Shown in pieces: positions 1-7,658 of a DNA stretch of 38,965 nt; the stretch's first letter is position 1; every line of letters starts with the position of its first letter. The DNA is from an uncultured Treponema sp. GTDB lineage: Bacteria; Spirochaetota; Spirochaetia; Treponematales; Treponemataceae. The stretch covers positions 1-38,965 of the forward strand of contig CAMPAL010000010.1 of assembly GCA_946631855.1 (NCBI GenBank). Direction: 5' to 3'. The notes under the pieces were generated by a model, which did not search any database, had not been told where the DNA came from, and worked only from the letters and a program-made list of their open reading frames with translations. Position numbers and translations under genes: made by a program.

Positions 1-458
1 TCTGCACGGCGGTGATAAACTTCTCCCCAGATTTTCATTTCCTGCACAGCAAGAAAATCATTTTCTTCCGGATGAGCAAAATCAAAAAGCTGAGCCTTGC
101 GTTTTACATAGCTGCCGTTTTCATCCTGAACATCAACTTCTATTCCTTCTTTGAAAAAGTTATAGTTCTTTTCGTTTGTCTGAATTGCAGAATCAGAAGA
201 GATTTTTGTATTAAGGATTTTTAAGACCTGCCCAAAAATATCATCCGTCATCCAGTCATTTAATTTGAATACAGCCTCTTTGAGATAACGAGTCAAAAGA
301 ATTTCTTTATATGATTTACGACCAATAGACTTAGGAGAAGAATCATCACCGAGCACTTCATCATTGTAGGCATAGAAAGTTCTCCACTTGAGAGTGTCCC
401 GCAAGAGTTCGATTGCACTGTTTTGAACAAGCTCGTTTTCGCTGTATTCGTAACTCAT
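1..458 (-). CDS. hsdR: Type I restriction enzyme R subunit, N-terminal part (runs off left edge)
   Basis: Reading leftward from the ATG at 456-458, about 152 codons stay open to the window edge, so only the N-terminus is present. The protein starts MSYEYSENELVQNSAIELL and contains the stretch NDFLAVQEMKIWGEVYHRR, which matches the start of the PD-(D/E)xK nuclease domain of type I R subunits; the catalytic D and ExK would lie beyond the edge. HsdR is the ATP-driven translocase and nuclease of the HsdR2M2S complex. It follows hsdM, kilA-N, hsdS and a broken DUF3800 gene on the same strand, and it has its own -10 box. There is no Shine-Dalgarno sequence before the ATG. Family call is confident; whether the full gene is intact cannot be seen. 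Confidence 0.85.
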   Translation of the reverse strand, partial: MSYEYSENELVQNSAIELLRDTLKWRTFYAYNDEVLGDDSSPKSIGRKSYKEILLTRYLKEAVFKLNDWMTDDIFGQVLKILNTKISSDSAIQTNEKNYNFFKEGIEVDVQDENGSYVKRKAQLFDFAHPEENDFLAVQEMKIWGEVYHRRA

Positions 459-464
459 AAATTT

Positions 465-473
465 ATTATACCA
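465..473 (-). promoter_or_regulatory. Extended -10 promoter of hsdR, 6 nt from the start codon
   Basis: On the minus strand the sequence reads TGGTATAAT, a perfect extended -10 element, followed by six bases and the hsdR ATG. Transcription starting about seven bases after the -10 would begin at or next to the ATG, giving a leaderless or nearly leaderless mRNA. No good -35 was found, which is common with an extended -10. Confidence 0.5.
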
Positions 474-504
474 CAAAATAATTATAAAATCTTTTTTTCC
501 TTGA

Positions 505-597
505 TTTTAGGGCTAGAATCTCCTATAATCGATATAGATCCTAATAAGGTGAAAGTGGGCTACATGCCATGCGTTTCGAAAGGAACCTAGCCTTATA
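505..597 (-). ncRNA. Candidate structured RNA directly downstream of the DUF3800 remnant
   Basis: This 134-bp gap between the DUF3800 remnant and hsdR is rich in complementary segments. On the minus strand, ATAAGG (591-596), which overlaps the DUF3800 stop codon, can pair with CCTTAT (544-549). GGCTA (588-592) can instead pair with TAGCC (558-562); the two pairings share bases, so they are alternatives. An adjoining 8-bp stem with one G-U pair is formed by 536-543 and 514-521. A second TAGCCC (minus strand, 510-515) is another possible partner for GGCTA. From general knowledge, several candidate structured RNA motifs have been published as associated with DUF3800 genes; whether this is one of them was not tested. 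Confidence 0.4.
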
Positions 598-1103
598 TTG
601 GGTCTATTTTTTTTGCTTCCAGAGGACTCTTATCTGAATAGTAATTATTTGGATATTTTGCTGTATCAAAGATATCACAAACAAAACTGATTTTATCTTT
701 TAAATAATTATAATATCTGAATTCTCCTTTTTCGTATGCACGTTGAACTGTCCAAATTTCCCATAGAAGAAAAATAACAGTCAATTTCAGAATATAGATG
801 AAGTCGATTTTCAAGCAGCTTCGTTACAAGATACTTATAAATCCTTGCTTCTTTCAAATCAAATTTCTTTCTGAATAATTCAAGATTTTTTCTGGCTACT
901 ATACATTGAAAACTAAATTTTTGAGACTTTAAGAATTTATATACTTTTTCACGGACCTCTGGACAATCCATGCAGGCATGAAGCATTTTACTTGTACATT
1001 TATTAACAGATGGAATATCTTTCAAATAATCATCATTAACTAATTCTGACTGTAATGCAAGTAGACCTTTTCTAAAATCTTTTGGATCTTTTGTTTTCTT
1101 CAT
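593..1103 (-). pseudogene. DUF3800 family gene, 5'-truncated and frameshifted
   Basis: Two overlapping frames together look like one DUF3800 protein. The first (1103 to about 780) starts MKKTKDPKDFRKGLL and carries the family's middle part, with DCPEVREKVYKFL, FQCIVARKNLELF and the YLVTKLLENRL helix. The expected C-terminal part, from WEIWTVQRAYEKGEFRYY through NYYSDKSPLEAKKIDPI, lies in another frame ending at 593. The frames cross near 765-790, in a T-rich stretch. The N-terminal strand with the acidic residues typical of the family is also missing. The gene begins 37 nt after hsdS ends. DUF3800 genes are frequent companions of type I restriction loci; their function is not established. A sequencing error is possible for the frameshift but does not explain the missing N-terminus. 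Confidence 0.65.
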
Positions 1104-1139
1104 TTTTGCCTCAGTTACATTATAGCAAATAATAGAATT

Positions 1140-2288
1140 TTAAACTTCAACTTCTCCATTCATTAGTTTTGGAAGAAGTTTATCGCGGGCGGATTGTAAT
1201 TCTTCAATCTGATTTTGGACTGTTTTTATCTTCTCAAAGTATGGTTTCACTATTGCAGAAAATTTTTCAAGATAAATTTGAGAAGGAATGACTGTTGTTA
1301 TAGCATTCAAATCTTTTGCATAAACATGGGGTTGTGCTGCACCTTTTTGAAGATTATCAATTTCTGTCTTTGAATTTTTTAATGCACAATAAACAAAAAG
1401 AAGATTTTCACATTTAGAAATATCCAAGTATGAACAATCAGATGCCCATACTTTTTCATAATACAATCTAGTAAAACCTGCATTCGCGCCAGAACCACTA
1501 ACTGTAATTACAGGTGTTTCAGTATTTGATTCATTATGATAATATGCAGGATCTAATCCACCAGCAACAACAGGAACTTTACCTGGTAAAGTTTGGTCTT
1601 TTGTTATTGTCTTTCCTCGTTTGAATTCTCCAAGGTCTGAAACAATTCCTTTCTTCCATCCCTCTGGCACACCATCAACAATCTTTACATTTTCATGGCC
1701 GGGGAAGTTGAGTTTTACAAACCATTCTTTGTAGAGCTTCTGTGCTGCTTCTTCCAAAAGTTTTATCTGCTTGCGGTTGTTTTCTATGAGATCATCGTAT
1801 GCAGAAAGTATCCCGGCAATTTTTTGTTGGGTTTCTAGTGGAGGACACGGAAATTGTATTCTTGATAATTTATCCCAAGATAGATTGTCTTGAGCTGCAC
1901 CCACAGAAATTGCTTTACATTCTCTTTGTAAGATATCAAAACAATATTTTACAAATCTTACATCAGAGACCTCTTTGAATGAAATAAACCCCATTACACT
2001 ATCGGGAAAACAGGCTGGTATAGATAAAATTCCTGTATCTGCAATATTGGCAGCAATAGTAATACAAAGTGTTCCTGGTTGCCATAATTTACTTTGTGAA
2101 AGTCCTTTTTCATTATAGGTTTGAGAATATTCTGAAATATAAAGATTTGCATTTTTTACATCTGCTGTTTGAATAAATGGATATTTTCCATCAAACAAAG
2201 ATGGATCATTTCTTGGACGATGTTTAGAACGCCCCCGAGAGATTGTACCCATTTCATCTAGTCTAACTTTCTTCCACTCAGTTGCCAT
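1140..2288 (-). CDS. hsdS: Type I restriction-modification specificity subunit S
   Basis: The 382-aa protein has the two-repeat plan of HsdS. Target recognition domain 1 covers about residues 5-155 (start EWKKVRLDEMGTISRGR). A first conserved helical spacer follows at about 156-195 (PLETQQKIAGILSAYDDLIE). Target recognition domain 2 begins with VPEGWKKGIVSDLGEFKRG near residue 208, and a second coiled-coil spacer ends the protein (IEELQSARDKLLPKLMNG). HsdS chooses the split DNA target of the methylase and restriction complex; the target cannot be read from sequence. It starts 6 nt after the kilA-N stop, so the two are translated from one message. Both domains look complete, and no second specificity cassette or inverted repeat for switching is visible in the window. 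Confidence 0.93.
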   Translation of the reverse strand: MATEWKKVRLDEMGTISRGRSKHRPRNDPSLFDGKYPFIQTADVKNANLYISEYSQTYNEKGLSQSKLWQPGTLCITIAANIADTGILSIPACFPDSVMGFISFKEVSDVRFVKYCFDILQRECKAISVGAAQDNLSWDKLSRIQFPCPPLETQQKIAGILSAYDDLIENNRKQIKLLEEAAQKLYKEWFVKLNFPGHENVKIVDGVPEGWKKGIVSDLGEFKRGKTITKDQTLPGKVPVVAGGLDPAYYHNESNTETPVITVSGSGANAGFTRLYYEKVWASDCSYLDISKCENLLFVYCALKNSKTEIDNLQKGAAQPHVYAKDLNAITTVIPSQIYLEKFSAIVKPYFEKIKTVQNQIEELQSARDKLLPKLMNGEVEV

Positions 2289-2294
2289 TTTCTG

Positions 2295-3152
2295 CTATTC
2301 CTCTTTTGTTTTGTTTGGAAGAGCTGTTAAAGGTATTTCCAAAGTACTAATAGTAGTAAGCTGTTTTATAGCAGTCTGGCGCAATAATTCCAGCCTTTGA
2401 CTCTGCTCAGTTTTCTGTTCTATTAAGATTGCATTATAGCTTTCAAGATTAGCAAGAACCAGGAGCTGTCCGATGCTTGCATAATCACGAATATTACCTT
2501 TTTTGTTCGGATTCTCCAGCCGCCATTCTTTTGCAGTCTTTCCAAATAAAGCAACATTTAACAAGTCTGCTTCATCTGCATAAACAAATGACTTTTGTGC
2601 TGCAGTAAGCTCAGGTAAAATCAAGTTTTCTTTTATTGCATCTGTATGAATACGATAATTCAGTTTTGTAAGCTCACGATTTAAATTCCAATTGAGAGAT
2701 AATCGTGAGTTTTCATCATTCTTTAATCGCTTATAATCTTTTATAATATAAAGCTTAAATTCTGGAGAAAGCCAGGAAGCAAATTCCAACGCTATATCAG
2801 AATGTGCATAAATGCCTCCGCCATATCTGCCAGATTTTGTAATTATTCCTTTTCCGCAAAGATTTTCATTCCAGTCTTTTATAGAGAAGGTAAATGCATT
2901 TGTACCGGCATCTGTTTTAAACGTATCGAATTCGCTACGTTTAAAATCTGGATTGTGCAGTACTTCCCATAATCCAAGGAATTCAATAATATCACGGCTT
3001 CTAAGCCAGCTGTGAATTGTAATTCTTGGGTCAGAACTTCTGTAGCGTGCAATATCAGTTAATGAGATATATTCATTTTCAAAATCAGTTGTGTAAATGC
3101 CAATTTCAATACCTTTCGCATGAATGGTTTCTTTTATATTTACTTTACGCAT
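2295..3152 (-). CDS. KilA-N domain protein inside the type I RM operon
   Basis: The 285-aa protein has the KilA-N fold signature: YISLTDIARYRS near residue 29, a middle segment with WLRSRDIIEFLGLW, and the typical close GGGIYAHSDIALEFASWLS followed by FKLYIIKDYKRLK at about residue 130. The remaining C-terminal half is helical and charged, with SIGQLLVLANLESYNA. KilA-N is a DNA-binding module of phage and bacterial proteins; the role of such proteins within hsd operons is not established, and regulation or anti-phage activity are both possible. The ATG is preceded by AGGAG at a good distance. It sits between hsdM and hsdS, so it is probably expressed with the modification enzyme. Confidence 0.85.
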   Translation of the reverse strand: MRKVNIKETIHAKGIEIGIYTTDFENEYISLTDIARYRSSDPRITIHSWLRSRDIIEFLGLWEVLHNPDFKRSEFDTFKTDAGTNAFTFSIKDWNENLCGKGIITKSGRYGGGIYAHSDIALEFASWLSPEFKLYIIKDYKRLKNDENSRLSLNWNLNRELTKLNYRIHTDAIKENLILPELTAAQKSFVYADEADLLNVALFGKTAKEWRLENPNKKGNIRDYASIGQLLVLANLESYNAILIEQKTEQSQRLELLRQTAIKQLTTISTLEIPLTALPNKTKEE

Positions 3153-3170
3153 TCTATATCTCCTAAATAA

Positions 3171-3249
3171 GGCGAATTCGCCATAATTAAATATTACTAA
3201 AGTGGTAAATTTCGACCACTTTTTTTATTTAGGGTTTATTACAAACCCT
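3171..3249. repeat. Cluster of palindromes between hsdM and kilA-N
   Basis: Three separate dyads lie in 80 bases. The first is the perfect 12-bp palindrome GGCGAATTCGCC at 3171-3182. The second has arms AAAGTGGT (3199-3206) and ACCACTTT (3215-3222), followed on the plus strand by a T-rich run like a terminator facing the operon. The third has arms AGGGTTT (3231-3237) and AAACCCT (3243-3249). They occupy the leader of kilA-N, just upstream of its ribosome binding site. They could be operators, RNA hairpins that lower downstream expression, or a terminator. Confidence 0.55.
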
Positions 3250-3292
3250 AAAAACGGCGAAGTCAAGGCTTTAAGCGTTCGCGTGCCTTGAC
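3250..3292 (-). terminator. Possible terminator or attenuator at the end of hsdM
   Basis: On the minus strand GTCAAGGC (3285-3292) pairs with GCCTTGAC (3262-3269) across the hsdM stop codon. Seven bases later comes a short run of five T at 3250-3254. The gap between stem and T-run is longer than ideal, so partial readthrough into kilA-N and hsdS is likely. Confidence 0.4.
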
Positions 3293-5151
3293 TCGACGTA
3301 TTCTTCTAGCCCAAGTTCTTTAAGATTGGCATTTATCGTTGCCATAAGGTTATTACTTTCGTCCTGAAGTTTATTAAGTTCTACATGAATCTCTTTCATG
3401 CGTTCTTCAAAGTTTTCGTCATCTTCCATAACTTCTGCAACGCCAACATAAGCACCTGGAGTAAGGGAATAATTTTTCTCTGCAATTTCTGCACGGGTAG
3501 CGATTTTACAAAGACCTGCGATATCAGCATAAGTGCCTTCGCCAAATTTGTCTGTGAGCCAGATTGCCTGTTTTATTATTTCTTCATTTTCCTTTATATT
3601 GGCAATCATGTCTTCATTAGCCTGTTTAATGGCTTTCTTCGATTTGCGGTCTGCTTGGGCTTCTGCCTTCTGTGCCGTCTCTTCACAAATCTTAATCTGT
3701 TCCTGTGTGATTGCTAAAATTTCATGAAGATGCTCAATACTATTACATTCTGTGAGTAAGTCTCGTTTCTCCAAATCGTCTATGAATAAAGCTCCTGCAC
3801 GGATAGCATCGAAGTATTCTTCAAGTACAGCCTTGTACTTTTCTATTTCACCCCGATAAAGATGAACAATGCTGGTAAGATTTTTAATCTGCCATTTTGT
3901 CCATTCGTTTAAGTTGCGGTCTACAACTGTAAAATAATTGCGGGCATCTATAAAAAGCACCTTGTTTTTAAGTTCATCCTTTTTGCCTTTATCAAAGAAC
4001 CAGAGGGTACAAGGAAGACTAAGCGTATAAAAGAAGTTATTTCCAACACTGAGGATTACATCTACGTCGCCTGTTTCTACAAGCTTTTGGCGGATGTCGC
4101 GGTCTGCATGCTGGCTGTCTGTTGCAGAGGAAGCCATAACAAAACCGGCACGACCAGTTTCATTCAGATATGCATAGAAATAACTTATCCAAAGATAGTT
4201 TGCGTTTCCAATTTCTTTTGTTTTTTCATTGTAGCCAGGAAGTCCAAATGGGAGGCGGCCAGCGTTTAGAGCTGCTTCGTATTTTACTTTGTTTACGTTG
4301 AACGGCGGATTAGCCATTACAAAATCACATTTACCTTCAAGTTTGTGATAATCGTTGTAGAAGGAATTTGCTTCGTCTCCGCTGATGATTTTTGCATTAA
4401 GGCCGTGAACTGCCATGTTCATCTTACAAAGCTTGGCATTGAACTCAACTTTTTCCTGGCCAAAGAAAGTGAGTTTGTCACTGGCGTTAATTCCGTTAGC
4501 GTTCACAAAATCACCAGAGCTTACGAACATACCACCAGAACCACAGGCAGGATCAAGAATCTTTCCGTGTGTCGGCTGGATGATATTTACAATCATTCGA
4601 ACCAGAGATTTTGGTGTAAAGAAAACGCCGTCATCACTGGCGATGTTTTTTGCAAACTTGTTTAAAAAATATTCATAAATACGGCCGATTACATCATCTT
4701 TAATTTCGTTGAGAGCATCATTATTGAAAAGGCGGAGCAAGTCTTTGAGTAAGTCATTTTTGAAAATTGTCTGATAGTTTTTCGGCAAAATACCTGAAAG
4801 ATCCGGGCATTCTTTTTCGATTGCTTCCATTGCCTTATCTACAGCTTCTCCAAGATTTTTGTCTTTTGGAAGATTTAAGAGATAATCGTAGCGGGCATTT
4901 TCGGGAAGGAAGATTGCACTCTTTGACTTAAAATCACTTGATTCAACAGGAAGCTTTACTCCGTTACGGCTTGGACGGTCTTTGAGAATTTCTGCTTCTA
5001 CATATTTAAAACGTGTAAAGGCATATCGAAGGTAAATGAGACCAAGGACAGGCATGCAGTATTCCTGCGAACTGAGTTTTGAACCTTCACGTAAAGCATC
5101 TGCACTTTCCCAGAGGTCGTTTTCTAGTGATTTTATGTTGTTTTGTGACAT
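3271..5151 (-). CDS. hsdM: Type I restriction-modification methyltransferase subunit M
   Basis: The 626-aa protein is an N6-adenine DNA methyltransferase. The N-terminal HsdM bundle (residues 1-150, LENDLWESADALR) precedes the catalytic domain. The AdoMet motif I is LDPACGSGGMF near 199-209, and the catalytic motif IV NPPF is at 281-284. GVFFTPKSLVRMIV at about 175-188 is also typical. A long charged, coiled-coil C-terminal part (about 440-560) fits contact with HsdS. With HsdS it forms the methylase that protects host DNA, and with HsdR the restriction complex. It is the first gene of the locus, with an extended -10 box upstream and AGG before the ATG. Length is within the family's normal range. 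The C-terminal KLQDESNNLMATI helix appears complete. Confidence 0.96.
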   Translation of the reverse strand: MSQNNIKSLENDLWESADALREGSKLSSQEYCMPVLGLIYLRYAFTRFKYVEAEILKDRPSRNGVKLPVESSDFKSKSAIFLPENARYDYLLNLPKDKNLGEAVDKAMEAIEKECPDLSGILPKNYQTIFKNDLLKDLLRLFNNDALNEIKDDVIGRIYEYFLNKFAKNIASDDGVFFTPKSLVRMIVNIIQPTHGKILDPACGSGGMFVSSGDFVNANGINASDKLTFFGQEKVEFNAKLCKMNMAVHGLNAKIISGDEANSFYNDYHKLEGKCDFVMANPPFNVNKVKYEAALNAGRLPFGLPGYNEKTKEIGNANYLWISYFYAYLNETGRAGFVMASSATDSQHADRDIRQKLVETGDVDVILSVGNNFFYTLSLPCTLWFFDKGKKDELKNKVLFIDARNYFTVVDRNLNEWTKWQIKNLTSIVHLYRGEIEKYKAVLEEYFDAIRAGALFIDDLEKRDLLTECNSIEHLHEILAITQEQIKICEETAQKAEAQADRKSKKAIKQANEDMIANIKENEEIIKQAIWLTDKFGEGTYADIAGLCKIATRAEIAEKNYSLTPGAYVGVAEVMEDDENFEERMKEIHVELNKLQDESNNLMATINANLKELGLEEYVESRHANA

Positions 5152-5175
5152 TTATTACCTACTTTATAAGAGATT

Positions 5176-5184
5176 ATTATAGCA
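5176..5184 (-). promoter_or_regulatory. Extended -10 promoter of hsdM
   Basis: The minus strand reads TGCTATAAT, an extended -10 element, 24 bases before the hsdM ATG. No convincing -35 hexamer is visible at the usual distance. The ATG is preceded by AAGTAGG, a weak ribosome binding site. Confidence 0.5.
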
Positions 5185-5259
5185 TGATTTAATCAACTTT
5201 TCTTTTAAAGCTTCTGTAGTAATTCACATATTCTAGAAGTCATGATTAACTATATAATT

Positions 5260-7635
5260 TTACAGCCCAGTTCCAACAACATTTACATAAACCAGATCTG
5301 AACGGCCTTTCTGGTCTGTAACAACAATTTCGTAATAACCTGGGCCTGGAGTCCATTCCAGACTTTGTCCTGGTTTTGTACGTCCAACAAAGTTCATTCC
5401 TTCAAACCACATCAGCTCGGAAGTATCAGCATCTGCATTTGCACAAAGCATGATTTTATTTTTAGACTGATCTTTCAGGCGGAAAACGTAATCTGTGCCG
5501 CTCATTGGAGAAATGATTTCTGGTGGGAATCCCTGTCTTCTTAAATCCATTTTCAGTTCGTCTGGCGGATATGAAGGAGGAATAATTCTTGGTAATCCCG
5601 CTTCTTCAAAGAGCTGCTGCAAATCGCTTGGCCAGAATTCTCTTATGATAGATTTAACATAAGGATTTTCATCTGGAGTTTCGTCTGTACGGTAACCGGT
5701 TCTGCTGTCTATATTAATTTTTCTGTGGATTTTACATTTTTCAATTGGTGAAACACCAGGTATAAACCAGGCTAGTTCTGTATGATTGCAATTTTCTGTA
5801 GGAAGTCCACCACTTACTGCGCATACTGGAATTTGTGTACATCCTTCCGGATGCATCTCCCTTGGAAGCCGCTGATTAACTGGTAAATCTGATAAAACAG
5901 AATAAGCTACATCAAAAAGCAAGGGAGCTGCCATCTGACGTCCAATAAATGAGTTGTTCCCTTCCCCATCGGCATTTCCAATCCAAACAATACAAACGTA
6001 ACGGTCAAAAATTCCGGCCGACCAGCAATCCTTAAAACCAATTGAAGTTCCAGTTTTATAAGCTACAGGAATATCTTGTATATCCACAGGTTTTGTCTGG
6101 TATGGTGGTGTATTATCTTCAAGCATTTTTCTTACAATGAAAGAACTTTCTTTTGTCAAAAGACGTTTTCCATCTCCAAGTTTTGCCTTAGGAATAAAGT
6201 TGATTTCATGCAGAACTCCATTATTGGCCAGAGTTGCATACATCTTTGCAAGTTCCATCATTGTAACATCACAAGTTCCAAGAACAATTGAAAGCCCGTA
6301 ATAATCTTCATCTTCCATTCCAGTTACACCAGAATCCTGCATGTATTCATAAAGATTGTAATCTTTTAAATCGCGGTTCAAAGAGATTGCCGGAATGTTT
6401 CTACTGTCTGCAAGGGCAAACCAGGCCTGCACAGGCCCCTTAAAAATACTTCCATAATTGTCCGGAGTGTATTCATTAAAAGTTTGAGGAGTATCTTTAA
6501 GCATTGTCCTGTAATGAATCAGGCCTTTCTCCAGAGCCATAGCGTAAATAAATGGTTTAAGGGTAGATCCCGGAGAACGTTTTGATGTGGTGATATTAAC
6601 CTGACCGTCTATTGAATCGTTGTAATAATCTGCAGAACCAATACAGGCTATCAGTTCCATCTGTTTCCAGTCCAGAAGAACAAGAGCCCCGTTTTTTACA
6701 CCAAAATGCCTGTTACGATCTATATAGGTTTTAAAAATCTGTTCACAATTATGCTGAACATCCAGTCTTAATGTAGTTTTAACAGTCTTTCTGGAATTTG
6801 AAATAAGTGGATTCGTTGAAAGATTCAGCATTTCTGTAAAATGTCTTGTTTCGTTTGGAAATTTACAGAAAACAGAAAGCTGCATATCCATAAAGATTCT
6901 TTTTTCTTCATCTTCAGGATGTTTTTCCAGCCATGCTTCAAAAAGAACTTTACGAGCCTGAATCAATTCTGAAGGAGTTCTTTTTATAGTTGGAGCACGT
7001 TTTATAGGATTTTGTGGTAAAACACAAAGCATGATATTTTCAGACAGATTCAGTTCTCTTATATTTTTATTAAAGTAATACCAGGCTGCAGATTCAAATC
7101 CTTCAATGTTTCCACCACACGGAGCTAAGTTCAGATAAGCATCTAAAATCTGTTTTTTACTGAAACACATTTCCAGATAAATTGCCTTTCTGATTTGTTT
7201 CAATTTTCCCGGAATACTTTTTGTATAAATGCCATACTTAAGTTTTGCAACCTGCATTGTGATTGTAGAAGCACCAATTCTGCGGGATTTTTTTATATAA
7301 GTTTCCCATCCTGCTTTTATAACAGAAACAAGATTTACACCATGATGGGTATAAAAGTAACGGTCTTCCTGCAAAAGAAGAGCTTCTATAAATGGCTGAG
7401 GATAATCTTCAATAGGACGATAAATTCTGTATTTATCATCACTAGTCAAAAAGACCTGGAGTAACTGTTCATTTCTATCTGAATATGATTTAGAAAACTC
7501 AATTCCTTCAAGAATATCTCCTTTCTTACTCACATATGCTACATGAATAAAAAAGGAAATAAACAGAAGGAGGAGGAAACTACCAATCCCAAGAAAGATT
7601 AGTAGTTTTCGATTTAATTTTATATCAAGCTTCAT
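5260..7635 (-). CDS. pbpC: Penicillin-binding protein 1C (bifunctional transglycosylase/transpeptidase)
   Basis: The 791-aa protein has one membrane anchor at residues 11-34. The glycosyltransferase family 51 domain follows, with the catalytic Glu90 in LLLQEDRYFYTHHGV and the motif GASTITMQVAKL. The transpeptidase domain has the active Ser357 in SPGSTLKP, an SRN box (ADSRNIPA) and the KTGTSIGF box. A PBP1C-type C-terminal beta domain ends the protein. It polymerises and crosslinks peptidoglycan in the periplasm, though E. coli PBP1C is reported as mainly a transglycosylase. It is the last gene of a four-gene operon, 23 nt after the alpha-2-macroglobulin gene; this pairing is known in many bacteria and is proposed to link cell-wall repair with protease trapping. 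All catalytic motifs are intact. Confidence 0.95.
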   Translation of the reverse strand: MKLDIKLNRKLLIFLGIGSFLLLLFISFFIHVAYVSKKGDILEGIEFSKSYSDRNEQLLQVFLTSDDKYRIYRPIEDYPQPFIEALLLQEDRYFYTHHGVNLVSVIKAGWETYIKKSRRIGASTITMQVAKLKYGIYTKSIPGKLKQIRKAIYLEMCFSKKQILDAYLNLAPCGGNIEGFESAAWYYFNKNIRELNLSENIMLCVLPQNPIKRAPTIKRTPSELIQARKVLFEAWLEKHPEDEEKRIFMDMQLSVFCKFPNETRHFTEMLNLSTNPLISNSRKTVKTTLRLDVQHNCEQIFKTYIDRNRHFGVKNGALVLLDWKQMELIACIGSADYYNDSIDGQVNITTSKRSPGSTLKPFIYAMALEKGLIHYRTMLKDTPQTFNEYTPDNYGSIFKGPVQAWFALADSRNIPAISLNRDLKDYNLYEYMQDSGVTGMEDEDYYGLSIVLGTCDVTMMELAKMYATLANNGVLHEINFIPKAKLGDGKRLLTKESSFIVRKMLEDNTPPYQTKPVDIQDIPVAYKTGTSIGFKDCWSAGIFDRYVCIVWIGNADGEGNNSFIGRQMAAPLLFDVAYSVLSDLPVNQRLPREMHPEGCTQIPVCAVSGGLPTENCNHTELAWFIPGVSPIEKCKIHRKINIDSRTGYRTDETPDENPYVKSIIREFWPSDLQQLFEEAGLPRIIPPSYPPDELKMDLRRQGFPPEIISPMSGTDYVFRLKDQSKNKIMLCANADADTSELMWFEGMNFVGRTKPGQSLEWTPGPGYYEIVVTDQKGRSDLVYVNVVGTGL

Positions 7636-7658
7636 TTATAAGTTTTTACTATAAATTT

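Noticed and set aside
12..224. Plus-strand open frame at the left edge
   Set aside because: It is a shadow of hsdR, whose reading on the minus strand matches a known family.
1140..2288. Phase-variable hsdS
   Set aside because: No second specificity cassette, recombinase gene or inverted repeat matching hsdS was seen in the window.
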